NCBI GenBank assembly: GCA_963682175.1
Contig: OY821772.1
Location: 15,678,743 to 15,742,742, forward strand
DNA length: 64,000 nucleotides
Direction of reading: 5' to 3'
Source: Triglochin maritima
Taxonomy: Eukaryota > Streptophyta > Magnoliopsida > Alismatales > Juncaginaceae
This document shows, piece by piece, positions 1 to 11,930 of the stretch. Below the pieces are notes generated by a model. The model worked only from the letters and a program-made list of their open reading frames with translations. It was not told the origin of the DNA and did no database searches. The first letter of the stretch is position 1, and every line of letters starts with the position of its first letter. A program made the position numbers and the translations under genes.

Positions 1-233
1 ACGTCGATTGTCTGAGAGAAGTCGACATGGTATGTTGTAAAAACAACGTCAGCATTATGGGTAAATACTGACATGGGTACCAACCTACCACGCCGGCATA
101 TTGGCCGACGTAATATCCCCCTCCCTTACCACATCCCCCGGACACATGTCGGTCGGCTAGGGTCAGTCAACCCTAAGTGATATGCCCAAAAAACCTACAT
201 AATAACCATATTCTATAGCAGTGAGGTGAACAG
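1..233. repeat. Unassigned short repeat unit, copy A (left end cut by window)
   Basis: This segment recurs almost unchanged at 14889-15143 and 10075-10318, where it starts with TTGGAATTTC; here only the part after that start is in the window. It is richer in GC than its surroundings and contains a small inverted repeat, GTTGT-aaaa-ACAAC. Two of the three copies keep a plus-strand reading frame of about 65 codons ending in ...GRLGSVNPK, but I recognise no domain. It abuts the end of a decayed Athila-like gag on the minus strand, so it may be a remnant of that element's coding or 3' region. Function unknown. Confidence 0.55.
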
Positions 234-1361
234 AAAGGGGGTCTTTTACCCACGATATCCTCTAAGGACATCCCAATACCCTACTCGGTTCTATTGAAAA
301 TAAGAACATCGGGGAGTTGTTGCTCCACCAATGTGGGTCCTTGAGGACACGACATTACAATCATGTGGCTCAAGGGCCATGAGACAAAAAGGTAAGGCAC
401 AATCTTGTGCCAACTCAAAATCAAGTTGGTCCATGTTATTTTTAATTTGGATTGAACCTACCACCAAGTGATCGTGAATTGAAACCCCAAGTCCCTCACA
501 CTGACTAGGAGTGTGACTTTGAAAGATTGTACTTTGAATTTTTGGACATGGTGGTGGTTCGATATTAGAAGACGAATCTTCATGTTGACAAGAAGGGTCA
601 CCCTCGTCACATTCACCAAATTGTTGTCATCTGACTCACTTGCATTTCAAGAGTTGGCAAGAAATTCAAGTTGGACTTCATCAAATTTTGAGTGGTTTGC
701 AAGAATGTTTGGAGGATTTGTTCTAAGGAATCAAGTGTGGGGTCAACTATGAGGTTCAAGTCAGAATTTTGGAAAATTTCGGGTTGGGTGTTCATGGGTT
801 GAGAATGAGTCCAATCATTGGTAGTTGGGTGTTGGTAGAGTTTTGGGTATTCAGGAGGAGGATATTGGGCTGAAAATGATGTATGATATTGGGTTATACA
901 CAAATGATTATGGGTCATAATGAGTCATTTGCAAAAAATCATCATCATAATCGGGTTCGAGAGGAACATATGAACACTCCTCGAACACCTGACCACTTAA
1001 ACCACTCTGGTCATCTGACATGACTTCTGGAAACACCAATGCACTAATACCCTCTGCCGCACTCACGAAAGACCCCAAAGTTTCTTGTAATGACTCAGTT
1101 TGTTCACCAGCATATGATCCAACATAATTAGATGATGGTCTATTAGTTGGTTCCTCTCTCATATCACCCCAATCTTAAGAGTGCCCAGCAACCTAATGAA
1201 AATTGTCCCAACCCTATAGGGTGTTTGTTTGTGGCCTCTCGAGGATGCATGGTTGGGTATACCAGGGAGAGTAGTCTTGGTCCCAACATGAAATGAATGA
1301 TCGCCCATGTAACCATCCACCTCGACAATAACGTTGTTGAATCGACTACTCTCACCACCAC
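234..1361 (-). pseudogene. Decayed Athila-like Gag remnant, copy A
   Basis: Read on the minus strand, the fragments at 1164-1361, 908-1162 and 613-918 match, in order, the Gag-like ORF of elements X, W and Y in this window. Shared pieces include SYTSFS/HTSFSAQYPPPEYPK, the NTQPEIFQNSDLNLIVD block and the METTQ-type helical segment near its end (here LQTTQNLMKSNLN). The CCHC knuckle of the other copies (CDCCGLSGHVIGEC) is ruined here (DDQSGLSGQVFEEC). Near 234-360 the match ends in the region before the RT-like motif. Frames are broken several times, so no protein is expected. Family assignment rests on similarity inside the window and on the general order of Athila/Tat Gag (knuckle, Tyr/Pro/Asn-rich stretch, short coiled segment). 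Confidence 0.7.
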
Positions 1362-2140
1362 AAGATTAAGCTCGCATAAAAGTGCTCAACTCGACCCGAA
1401 AATACTAAGAGAAGGTGTAAAGGGGACGAGACTAAATGATAGAAGTAGAACACAATATGACTCAGGTGAGAGGACAAGAATCCTTAGAAACTAGCGTGGG
1501 TAGTGGGGTCGGGTAGAAGCCTAAACTAGCAAACACGGCTCAAGCAAACCTAAGGCTGACTATAGGTCCTTAGGTTGCACCACACCTAACTACCACTCCC
1601 CACACTCCCGAACACCTCACATCCCTCGGCCAAAGGTCACAGAGTTGAATGAGAAAGTCAAGACCCGGAAGTCTCAATCCAACTAAGTAAACAACGATGT
1701 TCACGGCATGACGTCAACAATGACATTGTCTCCTAAGTGCGCCCGAAGTCCCTAGAGCCGATGTCTACAAATGATACATGACCTAGATGGCAATCAATCT
1801 AATCTTTTGCTTTGGGTTTTAAAGTCCAAGTTGTTTTAAAGGGACTCATGCACATTTATTACATTCAGACATTGGCATGGAGCATGTATTTAGTTTAGTG
1901 AACAGGAAATACAACAATAACTACATGAGGCAAGCAAAGCACAGTCGAAAAATGAAGGGCCAAAACCTCATCCGATCCGTCATTGGTGGATGCAAATCCA
2001 CTACTAGCGGATCAAACTTGTGTTCTGGTCTAGAGTTTTGTCTATTGCTCTCCCCTAACCACAAGTGCATCCTATGCACTATAATCCCATGCGTACAAAT
2101 CTAAACAAAAAATGAAAACAAAAAATGAAACAAAAACCCA
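1362..2140 (-). repeat. Leader region of the Athila-like element, copy A
   Basis: This is the 5' untranslated internal region of the same minus-strand element. It aligns with 31953-32880 of element X through landmarks such as CCTAGATGGCAA...TCTAATCTTTTGCTTTG. At 1974-2013 it holds a nested inverted repeat: outer arms GATCCG and CGGATC, inner arms GTGGAT and ATCCAC. In the other Athila-like families paired palindromes lie at the equivalent place. The PBS expected beyond 2100 is missing, cut off by the next LTR. Confidence 0.6.
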
Positions 2141-3449
2141 TGAATATCATTTCGGGAAAGTTTCCTTTTCAGGGAAAAATTTCTTTTTTGGGAGAGCAAA
2201 TGCGACTCATAAGCGGGTGCGACCCATCAGGCAAGTTTGCATTCGATTTTCTCAATCGGGTTGATCGGGTGCATGTTGCTTGTGTATTTCGGCACTTGCT
2301 TGGGCTTTGGGACGTGTAGGGCTGTCAAGGATGTGGGAGAGGATGTTTCATCCTAGTCAGCAAGGGAGAATCTGATTTTTGTTGCAAATATTTGAATTAT
2401 CATGCATTAGGCATGTTTTAATGGAGTGTTATTTGCATTCAATAATATCCTTTTCTCTTTGTTTCTTGAAACAAAAAGAAAGATACCTACTCTAGTTATC
2501 CCACCCTTTCCCCCTCCTTTCCCACGAAACCACCAGACCATCTCCTCCTCCTCTCTGGTGTGGTGTGGCTGAGCTCCGGCGAGGCTACCAACTCCGGCGA
2601 ACTAGGCATCCAAGAAGAGGCTTGCACAAGGAAGAAGAGGGTTGCATCTTGCTATGGCAAACTTCCGGAGATCTTCCAACAACCCCAATCCTTTCTTCAG
2701 GTATGCCATAGGCCAAGGGGTAGAGCAAAGAGTAGGGGTGTTGGCTGGAGGGCCGACCAGATCTCTACATCTAGCGAGCGCATAGATAGTGCCCTGGAAA
2801 GGCTGGGTGTTGGTTCAGCCAGGCACATAGGAGCTCCAGCGAGCTCATGTGAGGTCCGATCAGGCTTGGGGGTAGATGCTCCAGGGCTGAGAGGGGGACG
2901 GTCACGGCTGTGGGCTGGTGTGGCTGGTGCACACAAAAGTCGTCTAGGGTTTCTCTCCATCTCCTTGGCGTGTAGCTCCTGAGTGGCTGGCTGGTGCGGC
3001 CGATCTCAGACGGTGGCTTGTGTTAGGTGGGGTGGGGATGGACCCTAGGGAGGCTGGGAGCGCATGGGGCTAGGGTGGGCACGACTGGCCTGTGCATGGG
3101 AGGCACAAGTGTGGACTGACCGCTGGAGGGGTTAGTGCTACACGAGCGTCTGTTGCACGGTGGCTAGGCTGGAAACGCTCAGCCTAAGCTCGTCGACTCC
3201 TTGCTCAGCACTAGATGTTCGGGAGGATTTGCTTGAGCTGCTGGTTGGACGGACCAGGGTGGTTCATGCGCATAGCTGTGATTTAATTGATGTATTTGAT
3301 GCAATTGATATTGGTGGTGTGTGTTGAATGTTATGATGTGTTGATGATTCTGATTTTTATTCCATCAGTAGTTATTTCATGTAAATGATCTGATTTCGTG
3401 AATTTACTCTGATATTTTTATGTATACACTTCATATGAGAATGAAATCA

Positions 3450-3451
<2 letters not shown>

Positions 3452-3488
<37 letters not shown>
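3452..3488. repeat. (AT)n microsatellite
   Basis: An uninterrupted AT run inside the long LTR. The matching site in copy B (about 18366-18384) is shorter, so the repeat has changed length since the block was duplicated. Confidence 0.9.
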
Positions 3489-3491
<3 letters not shown>

Positions 3492-4325
3492 TAATAAATA
3501 AATAATGCAACTCGCTACAAGCCATGATTTTTGTATGTTAGTTTTTACCTCATGCATGTATAGACTATGTATGGATACACTTGAATTTCTGATTTTCACA
3601 TGCACGTTCTGATTTGTTGAGTTACTATTATATATGTATATATACTCTTATACTATCTTATTATGTCCTGAGTTTGCACAATTGAATGCATCTAGGTCCA
3701 TTATCTAGACGATTATGCCATGTAACTCTTATAGCATCCGAATCTCAATATCCTTTGTAGCTGTGTATGTTTTATCATGTTTAATATGTATATATGTTAC
3801 TGATATAACGCATCCTTGTGTGAATGTGTGATTCCATTTAAGAATTTAACCTCATAACCTTTATTCATGACCCGTAGATGATTAAGTTATTGTCATGTTT
3901 GTTTAGTCGAATGTTATTATGGTTGGTTGCTTTTATTAGCATCTTATAGTTGCTTATTCGAGTGTATTATTCCTGATTGGTTTGGATCTGTGAGGAGAGT
4001 ATTTGCATACTCATCACATTGGGCTCATTCTGACTAATTTAGCTATAAAGATAAGTAGATCTTTAGATAGTTTGCATTGCATTTAACAATAAATGAATTT
4101 TGGGCACGTTTGATTCTGGGCGGACGGGCCACGAGTAGGACCCTTATCTAGAGAGGTCTATTAACAAAAGACCTCTATGTAGAGAGGTCAAGCGTAAGGA
4201 TAAGACCTGAATAGGCATACTATCATTCTTTCTCAGGTTAGGTGTTCCCAATGTCGCGATGGGACCATGTAGGTTTTTTACCGCGAATTGGGGCATCTAT
4301 CTGGCGTACCGCTTTGTGGCAAAGG

Positions 4326-4349
4326 GTGGGTCACTATCGAGTGACCCAC
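4326..4349. repeat. Perfect 10-bp hairpin in the long LTR, copy A
   Basis: GTGGGTCACT-atcg-AGTGACCCAC, a perfect 10-bp stem with a 4-nt loop. It is fully conserved in copy B at 19199-19222. Confidence 0.85.
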
Positions 4350-4933
4350 TCGTGGATTACACCAGCAAGGCTGGTGGGTCGATTCCTATGTAGAGGGATC
4401 CCTTCAGGTGTAACCCGAGTGGTGTGGCTTTGTAGAGTCATCACCCGGTGCAACTATGTAGAGTTGTGGCCTTTCTGTTGCATGTGTGGTAGATAGGTTC
4501 CATGCACAACTTTGTACTCTATTTTCTGGAGGTGGGACATACGGAGTTTTCTTTATTGAAAACTCACGCAAATATGTTGATGTTTTTGCCTCTGGTACTT
4601 AGGCTTCCTTCAGGGTTGGACTGGACGAGTTTCGGAGGATTCTGTATACAAGGGACACGTCGACAAGAGTCTTCTAGTTATGTTTTGCTTCCACATTATT
4701 TTGATGTATTTCCCTTTTTAAACTCGATGTACTGTATTTGAATCATTCCTATATATGTATTAGATTCTTGTTTCAGTTATATTCTTTTTAGTCTATCCAT
4801 GTATGTTTATGTTATGTTTTGTCGGGTCGTGTAGTCTTTTAGTTAACTCCTTCGGTCATCGCGGATGACTTTGATCGCAACACTTCTTTTGGATTTTCTA
4901 GTGTGCGTACCTACGAGATCAGGGGCGTTACTA

Positions 4934-5755
4934 TTTATTTAAATCTAAAGACATGTAATTTTACCTTTTATTTGAGCCTTATGAACTTATGTGAACTTGA
5001 GCAAACAAGAGTTAAAATCTATTCACATACACACTAGGTTCCTTGTAGAAGTCACACACAAAATCTCAGATCAATTAGACTTCAATAGGTCTCTTAAACT
5101 AAACTTCTGCTTGTGTATGCCGAATAGTCGACCGAAGTGAGTTTTCCGTTCGACCGTTCATACCAGTTAACGGTTTTACAAATAGTGATTTTACTTAACT
5201 CCATCGGTCGACCTCTTTCACCTTTTAAGTCAACTGTTGTACACATTTCCATATGGCTGTTAATCTTGTTGTGTTATACAACGGTCATATTTGTATAATT
5301 CCACCTAAACCCCTAAATACATTTGGCCACAGGTCAAATGATGCCTTCATGGTGGTCGACTTGATGAAGATATTTTTGTCTCCCAAAAGTGCCTGTTATT
5401 TTCGGTCGAATGGTCCTTCTTCTTGCGTTCGACCGTTAATATGTTACCTGGTCAAACCCTCTAATCACTCGACCACCCCCACATTTAGTTCGACCTATGA
5501 CTTAAGTTGTAGCCCAATTGGTTCCACCATATCTTAAGTTGGCTCAAACGTTTCCTTATTCTTAAGGAAATGGTCGACCTTTTATCCTGTATCGGTCGAC
5601 CGATTTAGGATAGATTTGCTGAACTTAGAATTCTGTTTTGTGTATCTTATACAAACTTCAACCAAATCTTCCCCAATGGCTACAAACCTTTAGGATCTTA
5701 TAAATAGAGGTTCGCAAACCTTATTTACACAACTCTCCCACTCCAAACTCATACA
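4934..5755 (+). repeat. Truncated Sirevirus LTR A-1
   Basis: Matches the Sirevirus LTRs of this window from the block GACATGTAAT...TTTGAGCCTT onward: the landmark CACTAGGTTCC...GTAGAAGTCACACAC, a cluster of GGTCGACC-type motifs (5120-5610), a TATA box (TATAAATAG near 5698) and ACACAACTCTCCCACTCC of the transcribed part. The first part of the LTR is lost to the preceding gypsy-like LTR and the end is cut by LTR A-2. Confidence 0.75.
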
Positions 5756-7228
5756 TGTTGGCTTTTTTGCCTTAATCTATGTTTTGGTGATTTAATCAAC
5801 CTAATCTTAATTGTGATCATGTAGAGTAGCACACATGTTGCATTTCATATATATTTCTTTGTGCTAACCTCTACAGGTGATCAAGACTCAAGGAAGAAAG
5901 GAAATCAAGTCAAGACATGTAATCAAGCTCATTTGAAGACATGTAATTTGTATTTCTTTGAGTCTTAGGAATTTTGCGTAATTGAGCATACTTGAGCTAA
6001 AAACTACTCAAACATACACTAGGTTCCCTATAGAAGTCACACACAAAATTTCATATAATTTGCACTTCAATAGATCACCCAAACTTAGACTGGAAAACAA
6101 CTAAACTTAACGTGAACTGTCTGCCCACATTCGGTCGACCGAGTGATCATATTTCCCGTTAGTGTTTTACTGCCCAAGTTCGGTCGACCGTCTAGACCTT
6201 TTCGGCCGACCGAGTAACAACATATTTTTGACCGTTTGTTTTGTCATATTATACCCAACGGTCGTATTCGTATTATCTCCAAATACCCCAAATACATTTA
6301 GTCTATCAGTCGACCGAATGTCTGTCGGTTTTCGGTTGACCTTTTTCCTTGTTTCGGTCGACCAAATATGATCTTGTTTTTCAATCCCAAAGAGTCTGGT
6401 GTGAATCGGTCGACCGAACCTATCTCGGTGTTCGACCGATCACGTAAGTGTACCTAGATTATAGCCTTTGGCGGTCGACTGTTCTTTTACTAGTCGACCG
6501 AACCGAGTTCTAAATTGCCAAACAGTCGACCGAACAACCCGATCCGGTCGACCGAACTTACTCAGAATTGGGTCCTGTCAGTTTCTGTTTTGTGTATCTT
6601 ACACAATCTTTACACAATTCATCCCCAACGGCTATAACTCTCTAGGAGCTTATAAATAGAGTTGTAAAACACATTTTAACACAACTCTCCCACTACTATT
6701 TGTCCCCTACATTACAGAGAAAGCTCCAAACACTCCAAACTTCAAACCTTCCACACTTTAGTCTTAAATCCTATTCTCAGTCAAGTGTGTTAAAGATTAG
6801 TGAGTGTTTTTCCACTCATTCATTGTCAAAGAAGCAAGGGTCTTGGTGAAAGCCCAAGACAAGAGTATAGACGTCGGTGAGAGACCGAAGTGTCCCTCTC
6901 GGATTGTGAGAGGAGGAGCCAAGCTCGACGATGGTTTTTCGCGAGTTTGAAGATTGTAAAGACGTTCTCTCCCAGCCCTGAATGGGTAGTGGTTAGTGAA
7001 GTCGTGAGTGGAGCTCGGTGATCCGAGCGGAGCTTGCAAGAGAGGACTAGGACCTGGGTTGGGTGTCGAACCTCTGTAAAATCTCCCATCTCCATTGTGG
7101 TTTGCATGTTCCATTCCTTTACTTGCTTGTTTAGTTTTAAATTCCATTGCATATCTTTGATCGTTAAACAAGTACATAATTAGGGTTAAAAGTGATTAGA
7201 ATTAGAGACCCTCACAATCCCATAATAC
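5756..7228 (+). repeat. Sirevirus LTR A-2
   Basis: Begins with the family terminus TGTTGGCTTTTTTGCC and runs through the CGGTCGACCG palindrome field (6130-6560), the TATA region (TATAAATAG near 6652), and the CTCTCCCACTAC...GTGTGTT leader to a degenerate end. It is nearly full length (about 1.47 kb, as in the intact LTR at 22381). No internal region follows; a further LTR fragment does, so this is a solo or recombinant LTR. Confidence 0.8.
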
Positions 7229-7730
7229 ATACACTTGAGAGAAACCCTACACTCCTGGAATCCCAAATCCTACACTCAAGATCCAAAATTTCCACACCTT
7301 TGATCAATTCCCAATCATACTCAAAGTGTGATCAAGTTAGAGAGTGTTTGATCCACTCACATTTGTTATCAAAAGAAGTAGAGGTTTCGGTTGAAGTCCG
7401 AGGCATCTCTCTTGCATTGTTAGAGGAAGAAACCAACTTCGTGAGGGTGTTTGCGGAGCTTGCTTTCTAAAGGCAATCTCTCCTGGCCCAGAATGGGGAG
7501 TGGATAGTGAAGACATAGGCGGAGCTCGCGGAGTTGAGCAGAGCTTGCAAGAGAGGAAGTAAGACCCGGGTGGGGTGTCGAACCTCTATAAAATTGCCTT
7601 GTCCATTTGTGGTTTGCATGCCTCTTTCCTTACTTATTTTCATTGTTTATTTCCGCTACATCGTTGATTGAATCAAGTAGAGAATTAAGAATTTGATTAG
7701 ACTAATTAGGGGTCATTCGATCCTACAACA
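7229..7730 (+). repeat. Sirevirus LTR 3' portion (R-U5-like), copy A; holds the empty target site
   Basis: A second copy of the downstream LTR half (CTCAAGT..., GAACCTCTATAAAA..., ending CGATCCTACAACA) directly after LTR A-2. At 7571-7580 it reads TAAGACCCGGG without interruption. The same place in copy B carries the 5.3-kb gag-only element flanked by AGACC, so this is the pre-insertion allele in paralogous form. Confidence 0.8.
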
Positions 7731-8355
7731 CATACAATTACATGATATACAAGACTATGATAGGGTAGCATGAAGTGAAGATCAATTTTATGTATTCTCA
7801 AGTATGCAACAATCACCTAGTGTGGCCATTAAAGCGTCAATCAATCCTAAGCATAACCTTAGTTTATTCAGGCAACAAGAACAAAATCAAGTAACCATTC
7901 ATTTGAAGTCAATTCCATCAGCAAATAGAACCCATCACAAGCAACATGTCAAACATAGATCTAGCATGAAACAAGTACCTAGCGTGGTCATTATCTCATC
8001 TAAAACAAGGTTAACATACTACAAGTTTTAGATCTAACATTAAACACATGGAAATGACACAAACTTAGTACCCCATCATACACTTCACCACCAACTACAT
8101 TGGCTCCACCCCAAATTGGGTGGATCTACTCACTAATCATCAATACAAACATCGAAATGAAGAGATTAACACTAAACATAGCATTAAACACTAACTAGAA
8201 AACTAACCAACAAAATCAAAAACTAATTGGATAGAATGAAAGTTAATGACAAGAGGAACATGAATCCAACCTTAGATTAAAGAAAATGTGAGATTACAAC
8301 CTTCATCCAACTTCCTCTACTTGCAGCCAAATTGGGTAAAACCTAACCCTCTAAT
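7731..8355 (-). repeat. Athila/Tat-type LTR fragment, copy A
   Basis: The layout matches LTRs X and Y read on the minus strand, for example CACCCCAAATTGGGTGGATCTACTCACTAATCATC against CCAAATGAGGATGAAACTACTTACTAATCATT (each quoted in part), then AACTAACCAACAAAATC. Nucleotide identity is modest, so it belongs to a different subfamily. It is longer in copy B (27840-28733). The ORF at 7804-8031 is not coding. Confidence 0.5.
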
Positions 8356-8413
8356 TGCAGCCAAATTGGATTAAAAGTGATTCGTGGACCCATAACCCAC
8401 ACGATCCAACATT

Positions 8414-8425
8414 TGGTATCAGAGC
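8414..8425 (+). other. PBS, initiator tRNA-Met type
   Basis: TGGTATCAGAGC lies two bases after the LTR terminus CAACA. It is the standard plant copia primer-binding site, complementary to the 3' end of initiator tRNA-Met. Confidence 0.9.
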
Positions 8426-8462
8426 CTTGTTCGTTAATTTTGTTCTTAACCGATAAATTAAC

Positions 8463-9629
8463 ATGGCTCTTAATGCATCCACACCTTTAGAATCTTGTAA
8501 ACCACCATACTTTGATGGAAATAATTTTGTTTCATGGAAAAGTAAAATGATGTCATTTATTAAATCCATGAACATTAACATGTGGTTTATGATTCAACTC
8601 CATATGAATAAGCCTAGATGTCATATTAGTAAATGGAGTTTCGAAGATGAGAAAAATGCATCCCTAAATGCTAAGGCCATGAATGTCATATTTTGTGCAT
8701 TAGGAGATGAACTTTTTAATCTTGTTTGCTCATGTGATAGTGCTCATTCTATATGGCAAACATTAGAAAAAAAATTTGGTTAAGGAGATTCACCAACCGG
8801 GAAGAAGGGAGAAGCAAATCCGAAGGATGTAGCTCAAGCAAAGAAAATGGAGATTAACTCAACATCTTCATCATCATCAAGCTCATCCGATGGAGAAAGT
8901 GAAGATGAGGTATCTTCTAGCTCTTCTTCAAGTAGTAGTTCAAAAGATAATGCCCATGATTTTAATGAATTACAAAATGCATTTCAAAGATTATTTGAAA
9001 AATATAAAGAACTTCACAAGACTAATCAAGTAGCGAATGAGCAAATCCATGATCTTAAATGTCAAAATGCATCTATCTTAGATGATAAAGTTGATTTGCT
9101 TGCTAAAATTGAAGTTCTAACTTTAGAGAATGCATGCTTGAAGGAAGAAAATGTAAATGTTAAAAATACCTCATCTCATGCAATTGATAGTCATATGCTA
9201 GAAATTGATACTAATGACTTGATTATTAAACTTGATAAATCTCATTTAGAAAGCAAGCAATTATTACATGACTTGAATGGCATGAATGAAAATGTTGCAA
9301 ATTTAGAGATTCACATTCTTAACATGAATGCAAAGCATACATTTATGATTAAAAATCTAAATTCCTTAAATGAATCTCTAGCAACTAAAAACAGTGAACT
9401 TAATGCCTTAAATGAAAAATTGTCAAATAAATTGCATAAGTTCACACATGGCAATAAAAAAAATTATGTTAAAAACATTCCTATTCAAATTAATGTTAAA
9501 CATAATTTTGCCAGGAAAAAGAAAGTAAGTGTAGAGGTACCAAAATCAACTTGGATTTGGGTACCAAAAGCTAAACTTAATGGACTCAAGCAAAATTGGG
9601 TACCAAAGTCTACACTTGTAGGAGCTTGA
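8463..9629 (+). pseudogene. Sirevirus-type Gag, split by one stop and internally shortened
   Basis: One reading frame runs from ATG 8463 to TGA 9629 with a single in-frame TAA at 8781-8783. The N-terminal 106 codons match the start of copia-type Gag (F-D-G-N-N-F-x-x-W-K, then an IW-x-x-L motif before the stop). After the stop come a Ser/Asp/Glu-rich stretch, a long predicted coiled-coil (about codons 160-335) and three W-x-P-K repeats ending WVPKSTLVGA. Compared with the 552-codon Gag at 23905 the central Gag (UBN2) part is missing. Coding stops just where protease begins in complete Sireviruses, so this was a Gag-only ORF before it decayed. Start chosen because it lies 37 nt past the PBS region and matches the start at 23905. 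Confidence 0.75.
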
Positions 9630-9959
9630 AGAGGAGATTGGTGGTGACCGGGTGAGCCAAAGCGTCGAATTCGAATCCGGTTGCATCACCAAGTCAAGAT
9701 TGGAGTTAATTCAAGACTCAAGTTGGTATAAATTTCTATCATCTACAATTCATGTTAAATTAGCTCTAGTCTAGTTTATGTGCTTAAATGTCATACATTT
9801 AGAGTTTAATTCATTGCAAATCATTAACCCTATTCATTACAAATCATTTATCACATCCATTGATTATAAATGTCAAATTTTAAATGGATGTTAGAATAAG
9901 GCCTAAGTTGAAACTTAAATGAAATTAACTTGAATCATATTCATAGTTTTCATCTAGCC

Positions 9960-10030
9960 TTATCGATAGGGAGAGCTTAAATGTTATATCTTTTATTAGT
10001 GTAATGAAGTGCAAAATTTAGGGGGAGCAA
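9960..10030 (+). other. Repeated polypurine tracts
   Basis: GGGAGAGC near 9969 and AGGGGGAGC at about 10019-10027, each in the same context as the multiple tracts upstream of the 3' LTR at 26202. Such multiple tracts are known for Sireviruses. Confidence 0.65.
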
Positions 10031-10074
10031 CTTCATTACAAGACATCCAAATTCTATGCTTAAAGACATAATTT

Positions 10075-10439
10075 GGAATTTCTTGTTTTTAGGACATCCA
10101 CGTCGATTGTCTGGGAGAAGTCGACATGGTATGTTGTAAAAACAACGGCAACATTATGGGTAAAGACCGACATGGGTACCAACCTACCACGCCGGCATAT
10201 TGGCCGACGTAATATCCCCCTCCCTTACCACATCCCCCGGACACATGTCGGTCGGCTAGGGTCAGTCAACCCTAAGTGATATGCCCAAAAAACCTACATA
10301 ATAACCATATTCTATAGCAGTGAGGTGAACAGAAAGGGGGTCTTTTACCCACGATATCCTCTAAGGACATCCCAATACCCTACTCGGTTCTATTGAAAGT
10401 AAGAACATCGGGGAGTTGTTGCTCCACCAATGTGGGTCC
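10075..10439. repeat. Third copy (C) of the short unit plus a gag tail
   Basis: Starts TTGGAATTTC and follows copy B (14889 onward) nearly base for base until ...CCAATGTGGGTCC, where the Sirevirus LTR begins. It spans both the unassigned unit and about 120 bp of the minus-strand gag remnant, so it moved as a piece of the A/B block and not as an independent element. It replaces the last part of the Sirevirus 3' non-coding region. Confidence 0.75.
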
Positions 10440-11930
10440 TGTTTGGCCTTAATCTATGTTTTGATGATTTAATTAACCTAATCTTAATTATGATCATGTA
10501 GAGTAGCACACATATTGCATTGCATATATGTTGCTTTGTGCTAACCTCTACAGGTGATCAAGACTCAAGGAAGAAAGAAAAACAAGTCAAGACATGTAAC
10601 CAAGCTCATTTGAAGACATGTATTTTGTATTTCTTTGAGTCTTTAGCAACTTGTGTATTTTGAGCATACTTGATCTAAAATCAACTTAAACACACACTAG
10701 GTTCCTTATAGAAGTCACATACAAAATTTCACATTATTTGGACTTCAATAGATCACCACAACTTAGACCGGAAAACACTAAACCGGAACCCTAACTGTCT
10801 GCCCACATTCGGTCGACCGCAACAATCCGTTCGGTCGACTAGATGATCAAGTATTCTGTTTTGTGTTTCCCTGTCTGTTTTCGGTCGACCGCACCATCTC
10901 TTTCGGTCGACGGTTTGAACTTAATTTTCCGACCGTTACTTTTGTCGTAATACCCAACGGTCGTATTCGTATTAAACCAAAAATACCCCAAATACATTTC
11001 TTGTATCGGTCGACCGAGAACCATGATCGGTCGACCGTTTGTCCATCTCTTGACAAGCCCAAATCTCCTGTTGAAAAATGGTCGACTGCTAGACCTGTTT
11101 CGGTCGACCGAATATCTATTTGTTTGTCAACCCCAAAGTGCCTGGTACAAATCGGTCGACCGTTTCCCTTTAGGTGTTCGACCGATCACTTAAGTGTACC
11201 TAAGTCGTAGAGTTGGGCGGTCGACTGTTGCTAAACCGGTCGACCGAACTTAGTGCAAAACTGCCTAACGGTCGACCGTTCATCCCGATCCGGTCGACCG
11301 ATTTCATCCAGAATTGGGTCCTGCAGGTTCTGTTTTGTGTAATCACACATCAACTCATACCCAATCAATCCCAACGGCTCTATTCTCTCTAATGCCTATA
11401 TAAGGAGTTGTAAAACACATTTTAACACAACTCTCCCACTACAAACTTGTCCCAAACATTAGAGAGAATCCCAAACACTCAAAGCCTCCAATTTCCACAC
11501 TTTAGTCTCAATCCCAATCTTTCTCAAGTGTGCTCAAGTTAGAGTGTGTATACCACTCAAGTTCTCAGTTGTAATAGAAGCAAGGACTTCGGTGAAATCC
11601 CTAAGTGTTCCTCTCGGATTTTGAGAGAAGAAAGTCAAGCTCGCGAGGTTGTTCGCGGAGTTTGTTTTGTAAAAGGCGTTCTCTCCCGGCCCGGAATGGG
11701 GAGTGGATAGTGAAGATGCGAGCGGAGCTCGAAGTGTCGAGCGGAACTTGCAAGAGAGGACGTAGGCGGTGGCCGAACCTCTGTAAAAACCCCTGGCGTC
11801 CATTGTGGTTTGCATATTTCTTACTTTCTCGTTTAGTTGTTTAAATTCCGCTGCATATAACTCGATCGATAAAACGAGTAGGTGATTAGATTAAAAGTGC
11901 TAGTGGACCCATAACCCACACGATCCAACA
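10440..11930 (+). repeat. Sirevirus LTR (1.49 kb) with palindrome array
   Basis: Starts TGTTTGGCCTTAATC (a worn TGTTGGCTTTTTGGCC) and ends CGATCCAACA. By eye it has nine perfect CGGTCGACCG palindromes between about 10809 and 11300. A TATA-like TATATAAGG near 11396 follows, then the transcribed landmark AACACAACTCTCCCACTAC. Confidence 0.85.

Larger units (their letters stand above)
2141..4933 (+). repeat. Long gypsy-like LTR, probably chromovirus Tekay/Del type, copy A
   Basis: About 2.8 kb of non-coding DNA, present again at 17055-19832. It has a GC-rich first third (2520-3260) with a splice-donor-like TTCAG/GTATGC at 2697-2707, an AT microsatellite, and a 3' end with ...GATCAGGGGCGTTAC, close to the GGGTCGTGACA-like ends of Tekay/Del LTRs as I know them. 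No PBS follows, so it is a solo or truncated LTR. The proposed start (TGAATATC) and end are guesses; no target duplication is visible. It could also be a long LTR of another gypsy lineage. The ORFs in its GC-rich part are not conserved coding regions. Confidence 0.45.
8368..11930 (+). mobile_element. Damaged gag-only Sirevirus derivative
   Basis: Left edge: the last 44 bp of a Sirevirus LTR (8368-8411), then the PBS, a broken gag ORF, a polypurine-tract region, a 365-bp foreign piece (10075-10439) and a near-full LTR (10440-11930). Both LTR ends finish in ACCCACACGATCCAACA, so they belong to one family. There is no protease, integrase or RT. The five bases on either side (GGTCC and AATGT) do not match, so the right LTR is not in its original setting. 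This is an older relative of the element at 22381-27670. Confidence 0.7.

Noticed and set aside
2560..2982. GC-rich ORF of 140 codons (and 17474-17896) as a host gene exon
   Set aside because: Low-complexity composition, no recognisable domain, and it lies inside a duplicated non-coding LTR. Overlapping ORFs on both strands are expected from its GC content.
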